Assembly (NCBI GenBank): GCA_002238425.1
Contig: MPMJ01000022.1
Coordinates: 1 to 47,746 of the forward strand
Source: SAR202 cluster bacterium bin16
GTDB taxonomy: Bacteria > Chloroflexota > Dehalococcoidia > Lucifugimonadales > Australimonadaceae
DNA length: 47,746 bases
Reading direction: 5' to 3'
Under the pieces are notes generated by a model. That model ran no database searches. It was not told where the DNA came from and saw only the letters and a list, made by a program, of their open reading frames with translations. Below are positions 1 to 14,826 of the stretch, piece after piece. The position numbers were made by a program, and so were the translations under genes. How positions within the stretch are numbered: the stretch's first letter is position 1; every line of letters begins with the position of its first letter.

Positions 1-137
1 CGCTTCAACTCCCGAGCAATCGTCGGTGGCGGGCGATCCAGAGTTGCTGCGATTTGCCGGATCGAGCGCCCCTCGGTACGTAGGCGGGCAATCGCACAGC
101 GTTCCTCAATCCCGAGCTGCGTATAGCATTTCCCCAT
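1..137 (-). CDS. IS30-family transposase, N-terminal 45 residues only (partial)
   Basis: Reading the minus strand from ATG at 137 gives a protein beginning MGKCYTQLGIEERCAIARLR, followed by a helix-turn-helix (GRSIRQIAATLDRPPPTIAR). This is the typical DNA-binding N-terminus (HTH_38) of IS30-family DDE transposases, which recognises the element's terminal repeats. The gene runs off the window at position 1, so the catalytic DDE domain is not visible. It lies at the contig edge, which is usual for multicopy insertion sequences that break assemblies. Whether the complete element is active cannot be judged. Confidence 0.8.
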   Translation of the reverse strand, partial: MGKCYTQLGIEERCAIARLRTEGRSIRQIAATLDRPPPTIARELK

Positions 138-180
138 GGCAACACCTTAATCTGGTGTTGCACTTCGTTTGTGAACTTAG
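1..180 (-). mobile_element. End of an IS30-family insertion sequence, cut by the window edge
   Basis: The segment holds the 5' end of an IS30-type transposase reading off the left edge (start codon at 137). The non-coding end follows at about 138-180. A terminal-repeat-like stretch (GTTGCACTTCGTTTGTGAAC at 157-176) resembles ends of IS30 elements. A small inverted repeat AACACC/GGTGTT (141-146 and 154-159) sits just upstream of the transposase start. The exact outer boundary near 172-180 is inferred, because the other end of the element lies outside the window and no target duplication can be checked. Confidence 0.65.
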
Positions 181-204
181 GGAACCTCGCCCCCCGCCTC
201 TTCC

Positions 205-249
205 GTCGTTCCCGCTTCCTCCGTCATTCCCGCGAAAGCGGGAATCCAG
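205..249. repeat. 45-nt composite hairpin repeat, copy 1
   Basis: A half unit GTCGTTCCCGC is followed 18 nt later by a full unit GTCATTCCCGCG-AAA-GCGGGAATCCAG whose arms pair into a hairpin (TTCCCGC/GCGGGAA). The same 45-nt arrangement recurs at 3265-3309 and 44449-44493, and single full units occur at 36857 and 38189. Such short palindromic units are typical REP-like intergenic repeats. This copy lies between the IS30 end and the replication-gene remnant and seems to mark the 5' truncation of that remnant. Confidence 0.85.
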
Positions 250-306
250 GGCAGCCCCGCGGACAATTACACCCTCGCCTGGCGCAAGCCCGTCTTCCCT
301 GCCCAC

Positions 307-591
307 TTGAAGGCCCTTGCCTCACCCCGCCCCAACGACGGAGCGAAGACCCGTGCCGCCCGGTCCCTCCTCATGCGCGCCCTGGCCGACGGCCCCCGCC
401 CCTCCGCCGAGGTGGAGCGAGAGGCCGCCATGCTTGGCATCGCCAGGCGCACCCTCCGCCGCGCTCGCCTCGCCGGTAACGTCAAGGCCACTCGGATCGG
501 GGCCACTGGCGGCCCTGGAGCGGGCACGTGGTACTGGTCGCTCCCGCCGCAAGAAACATTGAAGCAAGATGAGACACCCCATGAACGTTGA
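307..591 (+). pseudogene. C-terminal remnant of a phage/plasmid AAA ATPase or primase-type replication protein
   Basis: The frame reads GAKTRAARSLLMRALADG, then a predicted helix-turn-helix (SAEVEREAAMLGIARRTLRR), and ends in GTWYWSLPP. This resembles the C-terminal winged-helix tail seen on RepA-like/AAA_25 ATPases and primase-helicases of phages and plasmids. The first 300 or more residues of such proteins are missing. The frame stays open upstream to about 232, where it enters the hairpin repeat, so the TTG at 307 is unlikely to be a true start. I read it as debris of a mobile element next to the IS30 copy. From 592 to 804 I see no gene. The family assignment rests on a short pattern and is tentative. 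Confidence 0.45.
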
Positions 592-804
592 GAACATTCA
601 AACGCATGGCCCCCTTGCCCCCTTAATGCCGGGAAGCAGGCCATGGCCATGCAAACACCCCCGATTAAGGTGGCCAGGTGGCCAGATTGACCGTACGGGC
701 TACTCCTGCGCTCGGTTAATGGGGGCCAATTCTCAGCCGCTATTGGCCGCCTTATCCGCACGCCCGCCGTTCTGCGGAGACAGGGACCTTGCGCCGCTCG
801 CGGC

Positions 805-2271
805 CTACAGGCCGTACTCCTCCAGGAAGCGCAGCCAAACTTCGCTCAGCGTCGGGAACGACGGCGTCGCGTGCCACAGCCGGTCGAGCGTCACCTCGCC
901 CACGATGGCGATGGTCGCCGCGTGCGTGAGTTCCCCGACCTCCGGCCCTGCAAATGTCGCCCCGACGAGCACCCGCCGGTCTTCGTCCACGACGAACTTC
1001 ACCCCGCCGCTGAAATGCTCGCCGTGCAGCGGCGCGGCGGCCCCACGCCGCGGGTCTTCGCCCACGACAACCTTCCCCCCGCCGCTGAAATGCTCGCCGT
1101 GCAGCGGCGCGGCGGCCACCGGCCAGCCCATCTCGACGACGCGGACATTCAGGCCGCGCTCGCGGGCAGCGCGCTCCGTCAGCCCCACGCTGCCGATCTG
1201 CGGGTCGGTGAACACCACCGCCGGAACCATGCCGTTGTCCGCCCAGGCGGAGGCGTCGAGGCCCCGGATGTGGTCGCCCGCTTGCCGCGCCTGGTACTTC
1301 CCCTGGTGCGTCAGCAGCGCCCGCCCGTTCACGTCGCCCACCGCGTACAGCCAGCCGCCGTCCACCCCCTCCACCTGCAGGTGGTCGTTCACCTTCACGT
1401 ACCGCTGCGCGTCGACGCCGACCGTCTCCAGCCCGACGCCGTCCACGACGCCGGTGCGCCCCGCCGCCACGAGCAGTTCCTGCGCGTACAGGGTCTCGCC
1501 GTTGTCCATCGTCACGCTTACCCCGTCGCTCGTGCGGTTCGCCGCAGCAACGACGCATCCGAACCGGAAGACGATGCCCTGCGCCTCCAGCGAATCGACG
1601 ACTGCCCGCAGCGCGAACGGCTCGAACAGCGGCGTGTCCTCGGGCGTCCTGCGCTCCAGTACCGTCACCTCGGCCGCGCCGAGCGATTTCCACGCCTGCG
1701 CCATCTCCAGCCCGACGACGCCCCCGCCGATGATGATGAGGCTCTCCGGCACGCTCTTCGCCGACGTGATCTCCCGGCTCGTCCACGGCTCGGCCTCAGC
1801 CAGCCCCTCGATAGGCGGCACGAACGCGACGGAGCCCGTCGAGAGCACGACGGCCTTGCGCGCCTCCAGTTCGACGCTGCCGCTGCCGTCCGCCATCGCC
1901 ACGACGACGCGCTTCTCGCCGGCGAGCCGTCCCCAGCCACGGATGAGCGTCGCTCCCACGGAAGCGACCCACTGCTCCTGCCCGGCGTCGCTCCAGTGGC
2001 TCCCCAACGCAGCGCGGGCGCGCAGCGCGCGGGCCGCGTCCACCGTACCGGTGACCGCGTCACGCGCGGCAGGCACGCGGCGCACAGCAGCGAGCGCCTC
2101 GCCCGGGCGGAGCAGCGCCTTGCTCGGCATGCACGCCCAGTACGAGCACTCCCCGCCAACCAGTTCCGCTTCGACGATAGCGGTGCTGAGTCCGGCGGGC
2201 GCCGTCCGCCCGGCGACGTTCTCGCCTGCGGACCCGCCTCCGATGATGATGACGTCATATGCGTCGGCCAT
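805..2271 (-). CDS. FAD-dependent pyridine nucleotide-disulfide oxidoreductase (dihydrolipoamide dehydrogenase / mercuric reductase-like)
   Basis: This is a 488-residue flavoprotein. It has an FAD-binding Rossmann motif IIIGGGSAGENVA (8-20), the redox-active pair C42-S-Y-W-A-C47, an NAD(P)H-binding Rossmann motif IIIGGGVVGLEM (179-190), the second FAD motif YAVGDVNGRALL (309-320), and a C-terminal dimerisation domain with HATP...E near 467-477 that should supply the partner active-site base. No E1/E2 partners are nearby and there is no metal-binding N-terminal domain, so the electron acceptor is unknown. Oddly, residues 386-410 and 411-435 are near-identical 25-residue copies (AAAPLHGEHFSGG), an in-frame 75-bp duplication inside the dimerisation domain. 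Family members normally have one copy. The gene is convergent with nothing and is followed upstream by a repeat at 2295-2402. Confidence 0.9.
   Translation of the reverse strand: MADAYDVIIIGGGSAGENVAGRTAPAGLSTAIVEAELVGGECSYWACMPSKALLRPGEALAAVRRVPAARDAVTGTVDAARALRARAALGSHWSDAGQEQWVASVGATLIRGWGRLAGEKRVVVAMADGSGSVELEARKAVVLSTGSVAFVPPIEGLAEAEPWTSREITSAKSVPESLIIIGGGVVGLEMAQAWKSLGAAEVTVLERRTPEDTPLFEPFALRAVVDSLEAQGIVFRFGCVVAAANRTSDGVSVTMDNGETLYAQELLVAAGRTGVVDGVGLETVGVDAQRYVKVNDHLQVEGVDGGWLYAVGDVNGRALLTHQGKYQARQAGDHIRGLDASAWADNGMVPAVVFTDPQIGSVGLTERAARERGLNVRVVEMGWPVAAAPLHGEHFSGGGKVVVGEDPRRGAAAPLHGEHFSGGVKFVVDEDRRVLVGATFAGPEVGELTHAATIAIVGEVTLDRLWHATPSFPTLSEVWLRFLEEYGL
971..1120. repeat. 75-bp in-frame tandem duplication inside the disulfide oxidoreductase gene
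   Basis: GCCGCTGAAATGCTCGCCGT occurs at 1006 and again at 1081, exactly 75 bp apart. Similarity extends over about 971-1045 and 1046-1120. The flanking halves have diverged (for example GACGAACTTCACC against GACAACCTTCCCC), so the copies are not identical. The unit equals 25 codons and keeps the frame. Confidence 0.9.
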
Positions 2272-2294
2272 GTGGTGTCTCCTCTGTGGTCCTT

Positions 2295-2402
2295 GTCATG
2301 TTGAGCGTAGTCGAAACATCTCTCGGAGGAGCGTTCGCGCAGGATTGGGCGTCGCCCGGGAGATTCCTCGGTTCCGCGGCGCTTCGCTCGGAATGGCAGG
2401 TG
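2295..2402. repeat. Intergenic repeat with inverted arms, second repeat family
   Basis: Between the oxidoreductase and the first hydrolase lie TCATGTTGAGCGTAGTCGAA and then GAGATTCCTCGGTTCCGCGG...CGCTCGGAATGGCAG. The parts GAGATTCC and the downstream GGAATG can form an imperfect hairpin. A related fragment (GTCATTCCAAGCGGATTCGA) lies at 35671, and TCATGGTGAGCCTGTCGAAC lies near 46528. It looks like a dispersed non-coding repeat. Confidence 0.6.
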
Positions 2403-2413
2403 GGTTCGGAGGA

Positions 2414-3181
2414 TCAGCGCAGCCGCTCCCCGAAGAACGCCAGCGTCTTCGCCCACGAGTCGGCAGCGGCCTCTGCGTTGTGGCTGGCGCGGTCGTCGCA
2501 GACGAAGCCGTGGCCCGCGCCGGCGTAGGAGTGGAACGCATGCTCCTTGCCGAGGGCCGTGAGCCGCTCGTCCAGCTCCTTCACTTGCTCTGGCGAGGGG
2601 TTCTGGTCGTCCTCACCGAAGAAGCCCATCACCGGGATCGAGAGTGCCTCTGCCTCGCGCAGCGCGGGGGTGGAGGCTCCCTCCGCCCCGGGGGGGGGGT
2701 GAAGCGTGTGCGGGTGGTCGCCGCGGGGAAAAAAACCCCCGCCGTAGTAGACGGCAGCCGCCGACAGCCCGCTCGCGCGTATCGCCGACTGCATCGAGAC
2801 ACGCCCGCCGAGGCAGAACCCGACGATGCCGATCGCGCCGACATTCGGGTCGCTGCGCAGGTAGTCGATGGCTGCCTGCACGTCCATGTCTATGGACGCG
2901 TCGCTGAATCCGCCGGAGCGCAGGTCCTCGCGCATCTCCTGCAGTTTGTCGTAGGGCGCGTACCGCAGTCGGCCGGAGCGGTGGAAGAGGTCAGGAGCGG
3001 CGGCGACGTAGCCCTCGCTCGCGAACCGCTGCACGATGCCCTCGATGTTCGGGTTCACCCCGAACGCCTCCATGATGACGATGACCCCGGGATGCGTTCC
3101 GCCGTCCGTTGGGCGGGACGTTGGCGTGGCCATCGGCCCGTCAGCCGTCTTGATGTCGACAACCTGCTCTACCGTGTCCAT
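2414..3181 (-). CDS. Dienelactone hydrolase family protein (alpha/beta hydrolase), copy 1
   Basis: This is a 255-residue alpha/beta hydrolase. The nucleophile elbow is GFCLGG with Cys123, the acid is in FGEDDQNP (D191/D192) and the catalytic His is in AGAGHGF (H224). The Cys nucleophile is characteristic of dienelactone hydrolases, which open cyclic dienelactones or related esters; the substrate here is unknown. The start ATG at 3181 fits the usual N-terminus of the family. Residues about 150-170 (FFPRGDHPHTLHPPPGAEG) form a low-complexity insertion between the strand after the nucleophile and the strand carrying the acid. At DNA level this is a G10 run (2690-2699) and a GGGG-A7-CCCCC block (2725-2740). 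The insertion could be real slippage or an assembly error. A second paralogue lies immediately upstream. Confidence 0.85.
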   Translation of the reverse strand: MDTVEQVVDIKTADGPMATPTSRPTDGGTHPGVIVIMEAFGVNPNIEGIVQRFASEGYVAAAPDLFHRSGRLRYAPYDKLQEMREDLRSGGFSDASIDMDVQAAIDYLRSDPNVGAIGIVGFCLGGRVSMQSAIRASGLSAAAVYYGGGFFPRGDHPHTLHPPPGAEGASTPALREAEALSIPVMGFFGEDDQNPSPEQVKELDERLTALGKEHAFHSYAGAGHGFVCDDRASHNAEAAADSWAKTLAFFGERLR

Positions 3182-3264
3182 GTGAGTGCTCCTCTGTGCT
3201 CAGATGCGCTGATAAGCGCTGCTTGCCGCTATTTCCGCCTCGCGCTGCCATTCCGCCTCACTGC

Positions 3265-3309
3265 GTCGTTCCCGCATTACTTCGTCATCCCGCGAAGGCG
3301 GGAATCCAG
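3265..3309. repeat. 45-nt composite hairpin repeat, copy 2
   Basis: GTCGTTCCCGC is followed 19 nt on by GTCATCCCGCGAAGGCGGGA and ATCCAG. Total length is 45 nt, the same as at 205-249 and 44449-44493. It sits between the two dienelactone hydrolase genes. Confidence 0.85.
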
Positions 3310-3329
3310 TCTCCCACGCGCGGCGGCGA

Positions 3330-4151
3330 TTATATCTGCCGGAGGTGCCTGTCGAAGAAGGCGAGTGCCTCCTCCCATGCCCCAGCGGCGCGCTCCGGAT
3401 GGTACGCGCCGCTCTCCGGCTGCGCGAAGGCGTGGTCGGCATCCTCCACCCACACGGCCCTGACATGGTCCGCCGCGTCTCCGAACGCGGCCCTGATCGC
3501 CTCGACGTTCGAGTACGGATTGAATCCGTCCAAGGCCGGGAAGAACATCAGCAGCGGGTTCGTGACGTTCCCCGCCCCGTGCACCGGCCACGGCGAGTCG
3601 GGGATGGCTGGGTCGGACTCCAGCAGGCGCGTAGGGTAGAACGCCACCGTCGCGTCTACGACGCCCCCCAGCGTCGCGCCGAGGAACGAGATGCGCCCGC
3701 CGAGACAGAACCCGGTGAGCCCGACGCGCCCGTCGCTTCCGGGGCGTTCGCGCAGGAAGGCAGCGAGGCGTGTGATGTCCGAGCAATGGCCGTCGTTGGT
3801 CATGCCTGCGCGGATGCGGGGTGTGGCGTCAGGCCCGCCGCCGAGGGCGGGTAACGTCAGCAGGCGTCCCGCCCGGTGAAAGACGTCCGGCGCGGCAACC
3901 GTGTAGCCATGCCCGGCGAGCCATTTCGCCTGTTCGCGTGCCTCGACGGTCAGGCCGATGGCGTCGTGCACCATGATGATGGACGGCAGCGGCCCGGCGT
4001 CCTCCGGCTCGTAGAGGAATACGGCCATCTCCCCCTCGTCCACCGGCAGGTCGATCTCTTTCCTTCGCTTTGCCCTCGCCCCCCTCCTCCTTCTCCCGCC
4101 CCCCCCCCCCCCCTCCACCGACAGGTCGACCCCTTCCCCTCGTATCCCCAT
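3330..4151 (-). CDS. Dienelactone hydrolase family protein, copy 2, with an expanded N-terminus
   Basis: This is a 273-residue paralogue of the neighbouring hydrolase. The nucleophile is GFCLGG with Cys149, the probable acid is D208 and the catalytic His is in EDADHAF (H240). The family core begins near residue 33 (EIDLPVDEGEMAVFLYEP). The first 32 residues (MGIRGEGVDLSVE, a Gly run, then an Arg/Lys-rich stretch) are abnormal: the motif GVDLSVE looks like a second copy of EIDLPVDE, and a C15 run (4099-4113) separates the two. ATG at 4151 follows a G-rich stretch that could act as a ribosome site, so I keep it, but the true mature start is uncertain. Substrate unknown. Confidence 0.8.
   Translation of the reverse strand: MGIRGEGVDLSVEGGGGGGRRRRGARAKRRKEIDLPVDEGEMAVFLYEPEDAGPLPSIIMVHDAIGLTVEAREQAKWLAGHGYTVAAPDVFHRAGRLLTLPALGGGPDATPRIRAGMTNDGHCSDITRLAAFLRERPGSDGRVGLTGFCLGGRISFLGATLGGVVDATVAFYPTRLLESDPAIPDSPWPVHGAGNVTNPLLMFFPALDGFNPYSNVEAIRAAFGDAADHVRAVWVEDADHAFAQPESGAYHPERAAGAWEEALAFFDRHLRQI
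4041..4138. repeat. Spaced duplication with a C15 homopolymer at the 5' end of the second hydrolase
   Basis: CACCGGCAGGTCGATCTCTT at 4041 and CACCGACAGGTCGACCCCTT at 4116 are copies 75 bp apart. Between them lies a C15 run at 4099-4113. The spacing equals that of the duplication at 971-1120. Confidence 0.8.
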
Positions 4152-4278
4152 CGCCCCCCCCCTCGTTGGCCGCCGTCATTCACTCGGGGAACGTGGCGGC
4201 TGCGGCCCGCTTACGCTACCATAGAGGAGGCGCGCCGGGGCGAGGGAGGATTGCCCGCGTGCTCTCGTACCGCTACAC

Positions 4279-4482
4279 ATGACACCCCACGCAGGATTCT
4301 GGATAGTCGTCAGCCTGATGGCGCTGGCCGAGATGGCCATCGTTGTCACTGCGCTGCGCATGCGCGTGCAGCAGGACGCCTCACGCGGCATCCTCGGCAC
4401 ACGCACCGCCGAGGTCGTTTGGACGCTACTTCCGGTGGGGCTCATCGCCATCCTGGTAGTCATGTCGTACGGAGCGGCGTAG
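4279..4482 (+). CDS. Small membrane protein resembling the transmembrane part of cytochrome c oxidase subunit II
   Basis: This 67-residue protein has two predicted helices, about 7-26 and 46-64. The second begins with the motif TAEVVWTLLPVGLIAILVV. That matches the second transmembrane helix entrance of COX subunit II (compare LEITWTVIPILILIAIAIP in the coxB of this window). There is no CuA domain. It ends 4 bp before ctaA, so it is probably co-transcribed with the heme A/O synthases. It may be a stand-alone COX2-TM protein acting in oxidase assembly, or the decayed N-terminus of a subunit II. The function is not established. Confidence 0.65.
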   Translation: MTPHAGFWIVVSLMALAEMAIVVTALRMRVQQDASRGILGTRTAEVVWTLLPVGLIAILVVMSYGAA

Positions 4483-4486
4483 GTCG

Positions 4487-5365
4487 ATGGCGGCGCAAGG
4501 AGTACGCGCGGCGAACGTCCGCCGTGCCGGGTGGCTGGCGCTCGTGGCGTCCGTGCTCACGCTGGGCCTCATCGCATATGGGTCTTGGGTGCGTGTCTCC
4601 GGCTCCGGCCTCGGTTGCCCCGACTGGCCCCTCTGCGAGGGCGTCCTCGTCCCCGAGATCGAAGGCGCGACCGCCATCGAGTTCGGCCACCGCGTCTATG
4701 CGGGCGTGACGATGCTGCTCGTGGCAGCCTCCGCCGCGTTCGCCTTCCGCGCTCGTGCGCACGACCGGCTCACCTCGCGATTGCTGGTCTGGGCGCTCGT
4801 GGCGATCCTCGTGCAGGCTGTGCTCGGTGGCATCACAGTGCTAACCGAACTGCACAGCATGGTCCGGCTGGCGCACCTCACGTTCTCCCTGCTGACGCTT
4901 GCGCTCCTCACCGGAGGCGCGGCGCGAGCGCTCGACGTACGCCTCTCGCCGCCTCCGGATGTCAAACGATGGCGGGCGCTCGTCATCGCGGCGGCGTTCG
5001 TCGTGCTCGCCGGAGGAACGATCGTCGGCACGGGGCACAGCGCCGGCTGCCCCGGCCTCCCCCTGTGTGATGCCCGCAGCGGCACGGAGGCCGCGTGGGT
5101 GCATCTCGTGCACCGCGTCGCGGCGACGGCGTTGCTGCTGGCGCTGATATGGACGGCCTGGCAGGCACACCGCATCGGTGGATGGGTGTTCTATGTGAGC
5201 GTGATCGCCGCGCTGCTGGCGGCGGCGCAGTTCACGGTGGGCGTGAGCGCGGTCTGGCTCCGGCTGCCGCAGGAGCTGCGCATCACGCATCTCGGGCTGG
5301 CTGCCGCCGTCTGGTGGGCGGTCGTGGCGCAGTTCAGTTTCGCGCTCCTCGGGCGGACGCGCTGA
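4487..5365 (+). CDS. ctaA: Heme A synthase (COX15/CtaA)
   Basis: This 292-residue membrane protein should oxidise the C8 methyl of heme O to the formyl group of heme A for aa3/caa3 oxidases. Two similar four-helix halves are visible. The first half has the Cys pair C44...C50 (GLGCPDWPLC) and E65xxH68 (EFGHRVYAG), then ELHSMVRLAH with H123 and H130. The second half has GTGHSAGCPGLPLC (H184, C188, C194) and VHLVHR (H206, H209). These His residues bind the two hemes and the Cys pairs belong to the extracellular loops. ATG at 4487 lies 4 bp after the small COX2-like gene, and the TGA stop overlaps the ctaB start (TGATG). The caa3 oxidase structural genes are at 30700-34761. Confidence 0.95.
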   Translation: MAAQGVRAANVRRAGWLALVASVLTLGLIAYGSWVRVSGSGLGCPDWPLCEGVLVPEIEGATAIEFGHRVYAGVTMLLVAASAAFAFRARAHDRLTSRLLVWALVAILVQAVLGGITVLTELHSMVRLAHLTFSLLTLALLTGGAARALDVRLSPPPDVKRWRALVIAAAFVVLAGGTIVGTGHSAGCPGLPLCDARSGTEAAWVHLVHRVAATALLLALIWTAWQAHRIGGWVFYVSVIAALLAAAQFTVGVSAVWLRLPQELRITHLGLAAAVWWAVVAQFSFALLGRTR

Positions 5366-6237
5366 TGGCGTCCTTCCTCCGCCAGGTCACAGCCCTCTGC
5401 AAACCCCGCATCGTACTCTTGCTCGTCGTCACCGGCGCAGCGGGGGCATGGAAGGCGGCAGCAGGCTCTCCGGACGCGCTCGTGCTGCTCACGGTCATCG
5501 TCGCGGGAGCGCTGGCCGCAGGCGGAGCAAATGCCATCAACCAGAGCCTCGATGCTGATATAGACACCGTGATGCGCCGCACCAGGGTACGGCCCGTGCC
5601 CGCGCAGCAGATGAGCGCCCGGAGCGCAGCACTCATCGGAGTAGTGCTCGTGGCGGGCGCGACGGCGCTGATGGCAGCAGGAGCGAACCCGCTGGCGGCA
5701 GCCCTCACCTTCGCAGCGGCTGCCGTCTACGTGCTCGTCTACACCGTGCTGCTCAAGCGGCGTTCGTGGAACAACATCGTCATCGGTGGCGCCGCGGGGG
5801 CCTTCCCGCCGCTCATCGGAGCGGCAGCGGTGTCCGGCGAAGTGACCGCGCTGGGCCTCTACATGTTCGCGTTCATCTTCTTCTGGACGCCGCCCCACTT
5901 CTGGACGCTCTCCATGCTGCTGCGGGAGGACTACGCCGCCGTAAAGGTGCCGATGCTGGCCGCGGTGGCGGAGCAGCGCGACACGGCTCGGCAGGTGCTG
6001 CTGTACGTGGCGCTCCTGGCTGCGATGGCCTGGCTGCCGCTCGCCGCAGGCTATGGCGGGCTGACGTTCGCGCTCGTGACGACGCTGCTGAGCGTGATCT
6101 GGCTGCGTATGTCGTGGCCGCTGCTCGGTGCAGGAGACTCCCGCGACACACTCGCGGCGTACAAGTATTCGCTGCTCTACCTCGCGCTCGTGTTCGTCAC
6201 GTTGGCGGTCGAACCGATGCTGCCCTGGTACGCGTAG
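5365..6237 (+). CDS. ctaB: Protoheme IX farnesyltransferase (heme O synthase)
   Basis: This 290-residue UbiA-family prenyltransferase adds a farnesyl group to protoheme to give heme O, the substrate of CtaA. The first Asp-rich motif is NQSLDADIDTVMRRTRVRP (59-77), with D63 and D67 for Mg-diphosphate binding, and the heme O synthase signature FFWTPPHFWTLSM is clear. About eight to nine hydrophobic helices are expected. ATG at 5365 overlaps the ctaA stop by one base, a sign of translational coupling. A strong hairpin at 6247-6269 follows the stop at 6237 and serves this gene and the convergent rpoC. Confidence 0.95.
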   Translation: MASFLRQVTALCKPRIVLLLVVTGAAGAWKAAAGSPDALVLLTVIVAGALAAGGANAINQSLDADIDTVMRRTRVRPVPAQQMSARSAALIGVVLVAGATALMAAGANPLAAALTFAAAAVYVLVYTVLLKRRSWNNIVIGGAAGAFPPLIGAAAVSGEVTALGLYMFAFIFFWTPPHFWTLSMLLREDYAAVKVPMLAAVAEQRDTARQVLLYVALLAAMAWLPLAAGYGGLTFALVTTLLSVIWLRMSWPLLGAGDSRDTLAAYKYSLLYLALVFVTLAVEPMLPWYA

Positions 6238-6246
6238 TGATGCAGA

Positions 6247-6269
6247 AAGGGCGCCCACCGGGCGCCCTT
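6247..6269. terminator. Bidirectional hairpin terminator between ctaB and rpoC
   Basis: AAGGGCGCCC (6247-6256) pairs perfectly with GGGCGCCCTT (6260-6269) across a 3-nt loop. It lies 9 bp after ctaB and 30 bp after the rpoC stop, between convergent genes. There is no long U tract, only short A/T flanks. Confidence 0.75.
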
Positions 6270-6299
6270 CCAAAATGAGTCCGGTCTGAACGGCGCAGG

Positions 6300-10625
<4,326 letters not shown>

Positions 10626-10700
10626 GTTCGCTGCTCTCCCTTGCGGGTTGCTTCCCGCTGACTATGGGTGCGGTGCGCTACGGGCGAAGGCCCGTGGCTG

Positions 10701-14585
<3,885 letters not shown>

Positions 14586-14734
14586 TACTGGCTCGATCCT
14601 CCTCGCAGCGCATGGCCTGCGGATTCGCACAGACACGGAAAGAGGCCCAGCGGATATGCAACGCTAGACCTCGGTTAAGGCGGTTTAAGGGATTCGGGGC
14701 TTCTGATGCTCAGGCGCGGTGAACATTCCCGCTA

Positions 14735-14763
14735 ACCGTAGCACGCGCGCGGAGTCCCGTCAA
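14735..14763 (-). promoter_or_regulatory. Promoter of rpoBC
   Basis: On the minus strand, TTGACG (14763-14758) and TACGGT (14740-14735) are separated by exactly 17 bp, and TGC precedes the -10 (extended -10). The predicted leader to the rpoB start is about 140 nt and contains the repeats GGTTAAGG/GGTTTAAGG region near 14673-14690 on the plus strand. That length allows leader regulation, but I see no known motif. Confidence 0.6.
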
Positions 14764-14778
14764 GGGGCAGATACCATT

Positions 14779-14797
14779 AGCCCCGCCGCGCGGGGCT
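14779..14797 (-). terminator. Hairpin after the thiolase gene
   Basis: AGCCCCGC (14779-14786) pairs with GCGGGGCT (14790-14797) over a 3-nt loop, 30 bp past the thiolase stop and just upstream of the rpoB promoter. The U tract is poor, so its strength is uncertain. Confidence 0.45.
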
Positions 14798-14826
14798 CGT
14801 TCGGAGCGGCTCTGCGCCACCGGGCG

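Noticed and set aside
222-249. Hairpin repeats as a CRISPR array
   Set aside because: Copies are scattered over 47 kb with genes between them, there are no regular spacers and no cas genes.
569-3463. A 964-codon plus-strand open frame
   Set aside because: It lies antisense to the oxidoreductase and the first hydrolase, shows biased low-complexity composition and no recognisable domain. In GC-rich DNA such long antisense frames are common.
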